A DNA stretch of 64,000 nucleotides from Rhizobium aethiopicum. GTDB taxonomy: Bacteria; Pseudomonadota; Alphaproteobacteria; Rhizobiales; Rhizobiaceae. The translations under genes and the position numbers were made by a program. The notes under the pieces were generated by a model. That model did not search any database. It saw nothing but the letters and a program-made list of their open reading frames with translations, and was not told the origin of the DNA. This document shows positions 9,040 through 17,499 of the stretch, in pieces; position 1 is the stretch's first letter; each line of letters begins with the position of its first letter. The stretch spans positions 74,973 to 138,972 of the forward strand of contig NZ_FMAJ01000016.1 in NCBI RefSeq assembly GCF_900094625.1, read 5' to 3'.

Positions 9040-9687
9040 TCACCCGACCGTCAGTCGGTCGTCGAGAGTGCTGATCCCTGGAGCGGACCATGCAGCGCGC
9101 TCCGCCGCCTGCCGTTCCGACCAGGTCTTCACCTTGCCGGAGAGGATTACCTTTCTGCCTTGGACGTCGATTCTGATTGCATCGGCCTCAAGAGCGGCGT
9201 CGCGCTGGAAAGCATCCTCGATGCGTTTCTTGACATCCACCGCCGTAATATGCGGCTTCAGCTCCACTAGGTTGGACACCCCTACTACGCCGGCGAGATC
9301 CCGCACGGCGTCGTAGGCCGCGTTCTTTTGATATTGCCACTCGACCTCTCCCCGCAAGGTGATCCACCCTTTGAGGACCCGCACCTGCACCGAATCCTTT
9401 GGCACGGAAACGTTCCAGTCGAGCATTTTGACAGCTCGCCGGGCGATGTCGTCGTCGTCTGTTTCCTTCGGCCCGAAAATCCGGACCTCGATATCGGCAG
9501 CTATTCCGCGCACGCCCTTGACGCGACTAACCACGCGCTCTGCGGCTTCTTTCTCCGCGTAGGTGCGCACGTGACCAGTCAGTGTGACGATCCCGCTATC
9601 GACCGCGACGCCGATATCAGCCGCGTCGATGCTGGGCTCGAATTCCATTTCGTCGAGAATGTTCTGTCTGAGTTGAATGTCGTTCAT
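9040..9687 (-). CDS. Three-BON-domain protein (OsmY-like)
   Basis: 215-residue protein made of three successive BON domains (about residues 1-70, 75-145 and 148-215), each with the hydrophobic-Gly pattern seen in SGIVTLTGHV, KGWITLRGEV and GRKVILSGKV. BON domains bind phospholipid or large ligands; no signal peptide is visible, so it may be cytoplasmic. I chose the ATG at 9687 because it follows a perfect AAGGAGGT. The upstream in-frame ATG at 9759 is inside an FNR/FixK box. The gene follows degP on the same strand with a 124-bp gap and its own box, so it is probably transcribed separately under low oxygen. Confidence 0.88.
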   Translation of the reverse strand: MNDIQLRQNILDEMEFEPSIDAADIGVAVDSGIVTLTGHVRTYAEKEAAERVVSRVKGVRGIAADIEVRIFGPKETDDDDIARRAVKMLDWNVSVPKDSVQVRVLKGWITLRGEVEWQYQKNAAYDAVRDLAGVVGVSNLVELKPHITAVDVKKRIEDAFQRDAALEADAIRIDVQGRKVILSGKVKTWSERQAAERAAWSAPGISTLDDRLTVG

Positions 9688-9745
9688 GACAACCTCCTTC
9701 AGGTTTGCGACGTGCCGATCGTGACAGCGCCGCAGATTTTCGTCG

Positions 9746-9759
9746 TTGATCTTCATCAA
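9746..9759. promoter_or_regulatory. FNR/FixK-type box TTGATCTTCATCAA
   Basis: Perfect match to the TTGAT-N4-ATCAA dyad. It is 59 bp upstream of the BON protein start codon, a usual activating distance. Confidence 0.8.
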
Positions 9760-9810
9760 GCACGAGAGCGACCTTGGAATTTCAGCGGACAGAACACGGT
9801 CTGCGGGCTG

Positions 9811-11166
9811 CTACTGGGTCTGCACGTCAGCGGCCACGAAGAGGCGGTGGCCGTTCCTCACGACGGTGATGAGAGCACGGGCATGCTCCTTCACGAGTAT
9901 TGAGAGGAGTTGCCCGACGTCCGTCACCGGCTGCTGGTCGAGAGCGACGATAACGTCGTCCGGCTGCAGGCCGGCCTGTGCCGCGACCGAACCCTCGGCG
10001 ACGACGACGACGCGGGCGCCGGGACCATCGGGAGAGTTCGCCATCTCGGCGTCGGCGAGAGGGCCGCGGGCGATATGAATGGTACGCGAAGCAGCCGGTT
10101 CGGCAACCGGTGCGTCGGACACCACGGGAAATGCTTCTATCCTTCGGCTCGCGCGGTCGATCTGGAAGGACGGCTTGGACTGCAACGGTAGCGATCCCAC
10201 AAGCCTTCGAACGTCGGACGCGCCGCGCACCGTCCTTCCGTCGACCATCCGAATGACGTCGCCCGGCTGAATTCCTGCATTTGCCGCCGGTGAACCCGGA
10301 AGGACTTCGCTGACCAGCGCGCCCGCCCCTTCATCGACGCCGAACGCCTTTGCGAGACCGGGCGTCAGGTCCTGCGTTAAAATTCCCACCTCGCCGCGTA
10401 CCAACTTGCCGGTCAGGATGAGCTGCCGCATCACGATGCCGACAGTCTCGGCTGGGACCGCAAAACCGATGCCGATGCTTCCTCCGGCGGGGCCGATGAT
10501 CGCGCTATTGATCCCGACCACGACGCCGTCCTCGCTTACAAGCGCGCCGCCCGAATTGCCGGGATTGGTCGACGCGTCCGTCTGAATGAATCCTTCGTAC
10601 CCCTCCGATCCCACGGCACGGCGCCCAAGCGCGCTTACGATGCCCATCGTCGCGGTCTGGCCCAGGCCGAAGGGATTCCCGATCGCCACGACGACGTCGC
10701 CGACGTGAAGCGAGGACGCGCTTCCAAACTCGGCTTGAACAAGATGATCAGGTGGAATTTGAACGACAGCGACATCCGTCTCGGGATCGGCGCCGACAAG
10801 TTTCGCTTGGAAGCGTCGGCCGTCGGAGAGCGCCACCTCGATTTTTGAGGCGCTTGCTATGACATGCTGGTTGGTGACGATGTAGCCGTGGACCTCGTCG
10901 ATGACGACACCCGATCCGGCCGATTGGAAGCTGTGCTCTGCCGGCGCAGCGTCGTCAGGTAGTCCGAAGAACTTTCTGTAGAAGGGATCAGCAAGCGTTG
11001 CATCCGCGTCGTCGAGTTCCCTGCCCTGCACCGAGATGCTGACGACGCTCGGCACGACACGCTGGAGCATCGGCGCGAGCGACAGGCTGTCTGCAACGGC
11101 TGGAGCCGACAATAGGCTCTCACCTGCGATGAAGAGCGCCGCCAAGGCGAGCAACGAACGCGACAT
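9811..11166 (-). CDS. degP: DegP/HtrA-type periplasmic serine protease
   Basis: 451-residue protein with a signal peptide (MSRSLLALAALFIAGESLLS, cleavage after APAVA), a trypsin-like domain and two PDZ domains (about 255-340 and 375-445). The catalytic triad is His101 (TNQHV), Asp131 (ETDVAVV) and Ser205 (NPGNSGGAL). It degrades or refolds damaged proteins in the periplasm. The ATG at 11166 is preceded by AAGGAG and starts the signal peptide. A longer frame to 11271 overlaps an FNR/FixK box and is rejected. The box 83 bp upstream suggests low-oxygen control together with the BON and UspA genes. Confidence 0.92.
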   Translation of the reverse strand: MSRSLLALAALFIAGESLLSAPAVADSLSLAPMLQRVVPSVVSISVQGRELDDADATLADPFYRKFFGLPDDAAPAEHSFQSAGSGVVIDEVHGYIVTNQHVIASASKIEVALSDGRRFQAKLVGADPETDVAVVQIPPDHLVQAEFGSASSLHVGDVVVAIGNPFGLGQTATMGIVSALGRRAVGSEGYEGFIQTDASTNPGNSGGALVSEDGVVVGINSAIIGPAGGSIGIGFAVPAETVGIVMRQLILTGKLVRGEVGILTQDLTPGLAKAFGVDEGAGALVSEVLPGSPAANAGIQPGDVIRMVDGRTVRGASDVRRLVGSLPLQSKPSFQIDRASRRIEAFPVVSDAPVAEPAASRTIHIARGPLADAEMANSPDGPGARVVVVAEGSVAAQAGLQPDDVIVALDQQPVTDVGQLLSILVKEHARALITVVRNGHRLFVAADVQTQ

Positions 11167-11248
11167 CTCTGATCTCCTTGCGGAAGCGCCGCCGGTTGTC
11201 GGCGGACGTCTTGACGAAGAAGCTTTTGTGTAGCGCAAGCAAAGCGCA

Positions 11249-11262
11249 TTGATCCTTGTCAA
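11249..11262. promoter_or_regulatory. FNR/FixK-type box TTGATCCTTGTCAA
   Basis: Matches TTGAT-N4-RTCAA and lies 83-96 bp upstream of the degP start codon. Confidence 0.75.
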
Positions 11263-11274
11263 GGGGAACATCGG

Positions 11275-11700
11275 CTACGGAACGATCACGGCGGCTCCAG
11301 AGACACGGCCTGCGCGCAGATCGTCGAGAGCCTCGTTCGCATGCTCGAGGGGGTAGACGCTGGTGAAGCATCTGACCCCTGCCGCCTTCCCGATCGAGAA
11401 GAATTCCGCCCCGTCGCTCCGCGTCAGGTTCGCCACCGAGACGACCCGCCGCTCGCCCCAGAGCAGACGATAGGGCATGCTCGGAATGTCTGACATGTCG
11501 ATGCCGCCGCAGACCAACGAGGCCGGACGGAAGTTCACGCTTGATCTTGGCGCCGTCTGGACCGGGTTTTCCGGTGAAAGGCCGCCGGTGCCGCTCGACG
11601 CCGCCATCATCTTCGCGCCGGCCGGCGAGCTCGTGCCAATGGCGCTCGACGTGGTGCGGAAGGGCGGAACGGTTGCCGACCGGCAAAGATCTCGTCTTGA
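11275..11700 (-). pseudogene. Zinc-type alcohol dehydrogenase C-terminal remnant with an inverted internal segment
   Basis: On the minus strand the family's C-terminus is clear: VCGGIDMSDIPSMPYRLLWG, RRVVSVANLTRSDGAEF, VYPLEHANEALDDLRAGRVS, then a stop at 11275. The stretch that should precede it (LDLGAVWTGFSGERPPVPLD, AAIIFAPAGELVPMALDVVR, KGGTV) is instead on the plus strand at about 11527-11675. The segment therefore appears inverted in place. The zinc-binding N-terminal half is missing. Such dehydrogenases are common in low-oxygen stress islands with UspA and P-type ATPase genes. The gene is not functional. Confidence 0.75.
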
Positions 11701-11825
11701 ATCAGAGCGCCCGCGCGAAACGCGGGTGCGAGGTGAAATTAGATGTGGCGCTTGGATATAGGCCGCGTAGATATGGCATGTGGTGCTCCGATTGTGGGAT
11801 GCGGGTTCGGCTCGAGCATCGACGG

Positions 11826-12281
11826 TCATTCCGTTCTGACTGCACTGCGTCCCGACACGGCCGTGACGGCAATGCCGTAGAAGACATGAGGAGAGCCATC
11901 GGGCATGGGGAACTCCTGGGGCTTTATAGAGCCGATTTCCCACCAGTCCGAATACTTTTGGAGAAGACCACGCGTGGAGCCGTTCGCTTTGTCGCGCCTC
12001 GCTGTCAGGAAATTCCTCGAACCTGCCTTCGACGACGATGCTCGTCCACCCGCCGGCGCTCGAACGCTGCTCGATGTGTAGGCAGACCTTGTCGTTCCCC
12101 GCATCCAGTCGAGCTTCTTGCCGGGCATGGTGAAGCTATAGGCGACGCCGTTGGAAAAGGCGAAATAGATCGCCGCCACGTAGAGCTGCCCATCCTTGCA
12201 GCATGCCAGATGACCGAAACGCTCGTTCTCCAGGATGCGGTAGCACTCACCGGGGTTGATCTCCGTCAGATTGATCGTCAT
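11826..12281 (-). pseudogene. FMN-binding split-barrel (pyridoxamine 5'-phosphate oxidase-like) protein, frameshifted
   Basis: The start MTINLTEINPGECYRILENE, then RFGHLACCKDGQLYVAAIYF, is typical of small flavin-binding split-barrel proteins. After WMRG (near 12100) a second frame carries the next part (DKVCLHIEQRSSAGGWTSIV, then VEGRFEEFPD). The first frame resumes with YSDWWEIGSIKPQEF and VFYGIAVTAVSGR. The ORF is open from 12281 to 11826, but the middle third reads nonsense, so two compensating frameshifts are likely. The encoded protein would have about 40 wrong residues and probably does not fold. A FixK-type box lies 60 bp upstream. Confidence 0.7.
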
Positions 12282-12340
12282 GGCCGTGTCCTCCAGCTTC
12301 GATGAAGGCGCGATTATAGGAGCTTCATTGCGCCGCGGCC

Positions 12341-12354
12341 TTGACCAAGCGCAA
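12341..12354. promoter_or_regulatory. FixK-type box TTGACCAAGCGCAA
   Basis: Fits the looser FixK pattern TTG(A/C)-N6-(T/G)CAA rather than the strict FNR dyad. It lies between the divergent FMN-binding pseudogene and the uspA-like gene, 57 bp upstream of the latter's start. Confidence 0.5.
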
Positions 12355-12410
12355 TGCGAACTCTCTCAGCGGCATGCATCATGACGGAAGTTAAACCTCA
12401 GGAGGCAAGC

Positions 12411-13232
12411 ATGAAGCCGCAGTTCCATCTCCCGTTGTCGACCTATCCCGACGCGAGTTCCTTCGCCATAATCGACAATGCTATCGGCCTCGCTAGGCAG
12501 AATGACGCCCATCTCGTCGCCAGTATCCCACAAGTCCGGATCCCCCAGGTCCATCCGCCCTTTCCCACCGTTATCGATGTCGAGACATGGCGGGGACAAG
12601 CAGAACGGTATAGCCGGGACAGCGGGACTTCGCTGCGGGGACACATCGCCGACGCTATTTCGGAAACTGGCTTCGAGGTGCGAATCCACGGATTCGAGGT
12701 CAGGGAACCGTTCGTCTATGAACGCTTTTCTGAAATTGCCAAGTGCTACGACCTTTCCATCGTCGAAGCCTCGGAGCTCTCCCGGCAACTCTCCGAAACG
12801 CTGCTATTCGGAAGCGGCCGTCCGCTCGTGCTATTTCCAGCCACCAGCGTCTACTCTCGTGTGGACACGATCGCCGTCGCCTGGGACGGCAGCGCCACCG
12901 CAGCGCGCGCCCTTTCCAGCGCACGGGTCTTCATCGAACGCGCGATCAAGGTGCAGGTCATCTCGATCACCGACGACAAGGAGATCGACGAGGCGAACCG
13001 CGCCCTCCTGATCTCTTCGTTGAAGCATTCGGGACTCGACGTGGATGACGTATCGATCCAGGCAGGCGGCGAGACCGCGACAGGCGCCATCCAATCGGCC
13101 GCGCTGGAACGAAAGGCGGACCTTCTGGTCGCGGGCGGATTTGGCCATTCGCGGCTTCGTGAGTTCATCCTCGGCGGCGTCACTCGAGAACTTCTCGTCA
13201 AGGCCGAGCTACTAGTGCTTCTCGCCCATTAG
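12411..13232 (+). CDS. Universal stress protein, tandem UspA type
   Basis: 273 residues. The C-terminal half is a full Usp domain beginning DTIAVAWDGSATAARAL and ending in the nucleotide-binding motif VAGGFGHSRLREFILGGVTR. The N-terminal half is a divergent second Usp-like domain. Proteins of this kind bind ATP and support survival under low oxygen and starvation. The ATG at 12411 follows AGGAGG; a longer in-frame ATG at 12354 has no such site. A FixK-type box lies upstream. Its stop overlaps the stop of the converging P-type ATPase pseudogene. Confidence 0.88.
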   Translation: MKPQFHLPLSTYPDASSFAIIDNAIGLARQNDAHLVASIPQVRIPQVHPPFPTVIDVETWRGQAERYSRDSGTSLRGHIADAISETGFEVRIHGFEVREPFVYERFSEIAKCYDLSIVEASELSRQLSETLLFGSGRPLVLFPATSVYSRVDTIAVAWDGSATAARALSSARVFIERAIKVQVISITDDKEIDEANRALLISSLKHSGLDVDDVSIQAGGETATGAIQSAALERKADLLVAGGFGHSRLREFILGGVTRELLVKAELLVLLAH

Positions 13233-14215
13233 AGGGCGCGAAGGGCGTTTAGAATGACCGCGACGTCGATGGCCTCCTAAAGCAATGCCCCGCCGACTGG
13301 CGGAAGGTATTGAAGCCGGTCTTCGAGCGTGATCGTGCCAGCCGGCGTGCCGTCAAACACTACCTTGACACGCATTGCGCTGCCTGACCCGTTAGGCGTC
13401 TCCTCCGACGCCGACGCGCACGCCATCGACGATTCCGGATCCCGCGGTCTCGGTCACCTCCGATGGGCGGCTCACTCCCAACCCACGTCTATGCGCCTCG
13501 TCCACCAGCGCGCGTCCGACCACATGGCCCGACGCCTGGTCCAGCGAGGCGGCCAGCCGCAGGATCCTGTTAGGATGCTCCGATCCCTCGATGTGGCCGA
13601 CTTCGGGCTGTCCCGCGGTGAGCGTCCCCGTCTTGTCGAACACCGCCACGGTGGCCTGGACGAGTGCCTCGAGAGGTCCCGCACCCTTCACCAGAACGCC
13701 CTCCTTCGCAAGTGCGACGGGTACGGCCAGGATCAACGGACAGGGCGTGGCGACGACCAGCACGGCCACGATCCTTGACAGGTCTCCGGACATGAACGCC
13801 GAGACGCCTGCAATCGCTACCGTGGCGAACAAGAACCACACCGAGAACCGGTCGGCCAGTCGCATCAGCTTCGCCTTGGAGCGCCTCGATGCTTCCACGA
13901 GCCTCACTATTCCGGTATTCCGGCATAGGTGCTGTCTCGGCGCGACTTAGAACGCGGATTTCGATCACGTCCCCCTCGTTCGTAGCGCCACTTGAAATGT
14001 TGCCATCCCTCGCGATGCGCACCCTTAAAGGCTCTCCGGTCAGGACCGCCTGGTCGATCGTCGCGACTTCGCTGACGAGAGCCCCGTCGGCCGGTACGAC
14101 GTCGCCCTTGCGTATCAGGAGCACGTCGCCGACCGCGATCTTCTCGATTGACCCCCTTGCTATGTAGATCAGCGCTTCGCCTGCCCGGCGCTGGCCGGGG
14201 CCAGATCTGAGACCG
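13230..14215 (-). pseudogene. P-type heavy-metal-type cation ATPase, internally deleted and frameshifted
   Basis: Pieces in order: actuator domain (VGDVLLIRKGDVVPADGALV, TIDQAVLTGE); after a frame change, membrane segments with the CPC-like motif VATPCPLILAVPVALA; the phosphorylation motif VFDKTGTLTAGQPEVG; then a small stretch (RVKVVFDGTPAGTITLEDRL); and the C-terminus (YLPPVGGALL, stop, EAIDVAVILNALRAL). The N-terminal membrane region, most of the ATP-binding domain and the hinge are deleted. ATPases like this occur in rhizobial low-oxygen islands next to UspA genes. Confidence 0.85.
14163..14200. repeat. 38-bp direct repeat, copy 1
   Basis: This segment recurs at 45217-45254 with 37 of 38 bases identical and in the same orientation. 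Here it forms the upstream edge of the P-type ATPase pseudogene; there it lies beside IS21 debris. It is probably an IS21-type element end left at a deletion point, or a gene fragment moved by that element. Confidence 0.7.
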
Positions 14216-14315
14216 TGCGATGCAGATATTCGGCACAGGACCCCGCAGGACCATATTCATCTTCATTGTCTTCACGACTTCGAATCAAATCAACTGCTTA
14301 GCCTTGAAAGACGGC

Positions 14316-15410
14316 CTATTCTCCAAACGGAAGTTCAATTTCTTCGCCGTTTCTTTTTCCGCCCTCGGTCAGGACCGTGTTGAGCCGCTCGGCATCTTGT
14401 GCTGGCAGCATTCCCGCCCCGGTTCGAATACCTTCTCGCCATGTAGGCCCGCGCCTCCATGCTTCGTTGTAGACGAGCGCCAAGTCGGTAGATCGCCTTG
14501 TCTGCTGCAGCGCTTCGAAGAGCAGCGCAGCTTGTCGGATGTCCTTCTCACGCTTCGCCGGCCCCTGCCCGTCCGTGTTTCGGCGGCTGGCGACTATTAG
14601 CTTGTGGACGGCATACCGGGACGGATCAGGGACGACGACCGGAACACCGCTTCGGTGGAGCAGCATTGTCCTGACGGGTTCCCTTATGAGGAAGTCGAGA
14701 AAGCGCAGTGGATCCGCGCTGGCGCCACCAAGAGCGGGCATCTTCGCCGGCTGATCGATGTAGTCATCCGAACCACGGTTCGACGTCAGGAACTCAACCC
14801 TGTAGCCGTCGGCATTCTGAAACGCTGACGATACCGCGGCTCCCGATCGATGTGGAACTGGACGAAAGCTGGCGTCGACGCCCTGCAGCAACTCAAGGAT
14901 CGGAGGCAGACTATCTTCGACCTCCCGACTGATGGCATAGTCCTGGGCGATGTCAGCATCGCCGGTCAGGATCGCAGCCATGGGAAGACGGACACCGAGC
15001 AGTCCTGAATAGCACTGAAAGGCCACCGTGCCTATGAGAATACCCCGGAGCCGAAAGAGACCGCCATCGGCAAGAGCCTCGACGATATCGCCCGACATGG
15101 CGTCAGGGGCGATCATCCCGCCTTCGCGGGTCAGGGTATTTACCAAGCGCCTGCGAGCGCGTAGATCGTCCTTGTCCCGCTTATGATCAGCTACGCGCTG
15201 TGCGATAACCGGATCATCAGCGGAACCGACGTAACGACGTTTCGTACCACCATGTCCATCCGGGATGTCGAAATACCAGTACTTGCGCCCCTTGATGTTT
15301 GCCGGGGTGAACCGACCCTCCGGAGGGAAATCGGCCGTCCAAGCGGCGTCGAGCGAGCGCTGACCGAGCTCAGCGAGCATCGTCTGATACATGAGGTCGA
15401 TGGACTTCAT
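14316..15410 (-). CDS. Nucleotidyltransferase-fold protein (GSU2403/NTP_transf_8-like)
   Basis: 364-residue intact protein. The N-terminal 70 residues contain RKYWYFDIPDGHGGTKRRYV and a helical linker. The central part (IGTVAFQCYSGLLGVRLP, then LTGDADIAQD) has the Gly and Asp-x-Asp features of a nucleotidyltransferase fold. The C-terminal helical region includes DPSRYAVHKLIVA. This matches my memory of the GSU2403 family, some members of which act as toxin-like proteins similar to AbiEii. No partner antitoxin gene is next to it. A perfect 29-bp palindrome 15 bp upstream of the start suggests tight repression. It may be a stand-alone defence or addiction gene; its function is inference. Confidence 0.7.
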   Translation of the reverse strand: MKSIDLMYQTMLAELGQRSLDAAWTADFPPEGRFTPANIKGRKYWYFDIPDGHGGTKRRYVGSADDPVIAQRVADHKRDKDDLRARRRLVNTLTREGGMIAPDAMSGDIVEALADGGLFRLRGILIGTVAFQCYSGLLGVRLPMAAILTGDADIAQDYAISREVEDSLPPILELLQGVDASFRPVPHRSGAAVSSAFQNADGYRVEFLTSNRGSDDYIDQPAKMPALGGASADPLRFLDFLIREPVRTMLLHRSGVPVVVPDPSRYAVHKLIVASRRNTDGQGPAKREKDIRQAALLFEALQQTRRSTDLALVYNEAWRRGPTWREGIRTGAGMLPAQDAERLNTVLTEGGKRNGEEIELPFGE

Positions 15411-15424
15411 AGCTCGACTCCAGG

Positions 15425-15453
15425 GTTATACTGTTTTTCAAAAACAGTATAAC
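15425..15453. promoter_or_regulatory. Perfect 29-bp palindrome, probable operator
   Basis: Two 14-base arms around one central C form an exact inverted repeat (arm GTTATACTGTTTTT). It lies 15-43 bp upstream of the nucleotidyltransferase start, where a promoter is expected. It resembles a binding site for a dimeric repressor. It is not a LexA box of the CTGT-N8-ACAG kind, because the arms are one base too far apart. Confidence 0.75.
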
Positions 15454-15545
15454 GGTCGTGAGGATAGGTCGCAAGATAGGATGCCGCCTCTATCGCCTTG
15501 AAAGGACACCTGCAACAAGCTTAAAAGGCAGGCAGCGCGTCACGC

Positions 15546-16099
15546 TCATCGTTCAAACCGCTCCAGCATTTTTCTCAACTGCGCGTTTTGCAACGTTAGC
15601 TTTCTGGCCAGCTGATCCCTGAGCATCCTGATCTCGTCATCGAGGCTCATCCCGTTTGCAGTTTGGATAAATTGGGGATCGTCTGCAATCGCCACCGCTT
15701 CCTTGCTGCGGCTCCTTTGCTCGCGCGGTGCGACTCGGCAATTCGCTTGAGCCTAGCGGCATCATTCGCAGCGGTGACGTCGAAACCAGTACCACCTGAT
15801 ATAGCGGGATCAGCGACCTCCACGATTTCGGCAACTTCGCCGTCGACCTTGTCGTGGACATCGCTTTCGGCTTCTTCGGAATGCACAGGCTTGAGGGAAA
15901 TTGCACCGGGTTGACCGTGACGAGGTAGCTCCGCGCCTGCCGGCCGACCATCGCTATTCAGGCTGTCCTCGGCAGGCGTTTCAGTCGGACCAGAACTAGG
16001 CAACGCCTCCGGCGAAACCTTCTCGGTCGAGCCGCTTTCTCGCTTTTGTTCGCGTCCCGGTGAGACCAGTCGGGCAAGAAATTTCCAGGGAGACGCCAT
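15546..16099 (-). pseudogene. SyrB-like regulator, probably frameshifted near its 3' end
   Basis: The frame from 16099 (MASPWKFLARLVSPGREQKR) is rich in charged and Pro/Ala residues and ends at a stop near 15647. The typical C-terminal coiled coil is in another frame immediately after: DDPQFIQTANGMSLDDEIRM, RDQLARKLTLQNAQLRKMLE, stop at 15546. Joining needs one frameshift near 15690. The C-terminus resembles that of the SyrB-like gene just upstream. SyrB proteins are repressors in the symbiotic regulation of Sinorhizobium. Confidence 0.5.
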
Positions 16100-16226
16100 C
16101 TATCCGACCTCGCGTTTTATCCCGCAAGCAGGCAGTAAGTCTTCATTCCGGCAACAGCTCACCGTCGCCAAATTTTATCTCTTGATAAGCATGGAAATGC
16201 GGCCGGCGATTGACCAGCTGCTTTTA

Positions 16227-16991
16227 TCAATCGAGCTTGAGCCGTTTGCGCAGATCGGCATTTTCAGCGCGAAGTTTTTCAGCCAGAAGCTTGCGCAGCC
16301 GCTGATTTTCCTCTTCTAACTGCAGGAGGTCCGCCATTTCATCGATCGCTGTCATCGGCGCGGCAGGCGCCGGCTGCACAGCCTTTGGAGCGCGGCGCAC
16401 CGGTGCGCGTTTGGCACTCGCCGCAGCTTCGACCACCTTTGTCTTGCGCCCTCTCCTCTTCACACCACCGGCGCCGGCCAGAGCAGCTGCTGGCTCTGCC
16501 GTAGTGTCAGCTGACGCGGTTTCGAGTGCCGCGGCTTTCTTGGCCCTGGGTTTGCGCTGTTTCTTCGGCGTAATTGGCGTTTCGACAACGGCCGGCACAT
16601 CGGCACTGGTTGCAGTATCAGTCTCGTCGGCCATGCTCGTCTCCTGTGTATCTGATGCAGTTGTCGACGGCTCAAGAGGCGGTGTCAACAACGACTCAGC
16701 CTGATCTGGTTTTGGTAGAGAAATTTCGCTGTTGGATTTGCCACTCTGAGAGCTATCCGACAGAAACGGCATTGCCTCTTTGTCTAGGTCGCGAGCGACG
16801 GATTTTAGGTCCACGTTGCCCCAGATCGAGTTCGACCTAGTATCGAGTTTTCGTCTGCCGCTTTTGTACTCGACGGCAAAACTGCGTTGCACTTTTTTCA
16901 ATATAAAAGCCCTTGAAAAATTCACGGGATGATTTGGTGATAGGGTGGTGTATCCGAAATAACGATTACCGGACTGCCCGTCTATAGCCAC
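16227..16991 (-). CDS. SyrB-like symbiotic regulator
   Basis: 254 residues. The C-terminal half (from MADETDTATSADVPAVVETP) has a lysine/alanine/proline-rich linker (KKQRKPRAKKAA, GGVKRRGRKTK) and ends in the SyrB signature MADLLQLEEENQRLRKLLAE...RKRLKLD, a short coiled coil. The N-terminal part has FAVEYKSGRRKLDTRSNSIW, a motif I associate with longer rhizobial SyrB relatives. The start is uncertain: GTG at 16991 gives the longest form, and an ATG at 16637 would give the short SyrB-sized form. SyrB represses syrM in S. meliloti; the target here is not known. Confidence 0.7.
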   Translation of the reverse strand: MAIDGQSGNRYFGYTTLSPNHPVNFSRAFILKKVQRSFAVEYKSGRRKLDTRSNSIWGNVDLKSVARDLDKEAMPFLSDSSQSGKSNSEISLPKPDQAESLLTPPLEPSTTASDTQETSMADETDTATSADVPAVVETPITPKKQRKPRAKKAAALETASADTTAEPAAALAGAGGVKRRGRKTKVVEAAASAKRAPVRRAPKAVQPAPAAPMTAIDEMADLLQLEEENQRLRKLLAEKLRAENADLRKRLKLD

Positions 16992-17000
16992 GCTCGAATG

Positions 17001-17499
17001 TCCACCTCACCTTTCCAGGAGCAGAATTCGTGGCCAGTCGAATGGGGGATGAGACGGGTGAGGCTACATTGGCCCTGAACGAAGTCAAACCGTACTGATT
17101 CAAAAGTTGCACGTGGGCAACTTATCGGCGAGCTTCCTTGTTGTGCATCGCCGGAGTCTTAAAAGATTTTAACTGCCGAACCCTCAATCGAAGAAGCAAT
17201 GCGCCTGTCAACCTTGTCTTTCTTTGCTCGCCTGCCGGGCCAGTTCCCTTCGATCCATTATGCGATCTTCCTGGCCCAAAACGTGAACTCCATAGCAACA
17301 AGCCGGCCGCTGGCCTCGAAAGCTCTCCCAGTACCAGCGACGTAGGAATGTCCTGGGCCGAGCGGATTGCGACTGACCGCTAGAGCCAATATCGGTGCGC
17401 CGGCGGAAGCTTCATGCGTGCGAGCCCTCATTCTTTTGGATGACTTTCCGCGCATCGTAAAAGCGTCATACTATCTTGGCGGGAAATTCGGAGAGGGGC
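17001..17499. other. No gene recognised
   Basis: Intergenic between the divergent SyrB-like and DUF2726 genes. All frames are short and without family likeness. GAGAGGGG at its right end is the ribosome site of the next gene. Confidence 0.6.

Noticed and set aside
9687..9759. Upstream ATG (9759) as start of the BON protein
   Set aside because: It lies within the FNR/FixK box and has no ribosome site, whereas the ATG at 9687 follows AAGGAGGT.
11166..11271. Long N-terminal extension of the DegP protease
   Set aside because: It covers an FNR/FixK box and would bury the clear signal peptide that starts at 11166.
15425..15453. LexA (SOS) box of the CTGT-N8-ACAG type
   Set aside because: The half-sites are separated by one base too many, and alpha-proteobacterial LexA uses a GTTC-N7-GTTC direct repeat instead.
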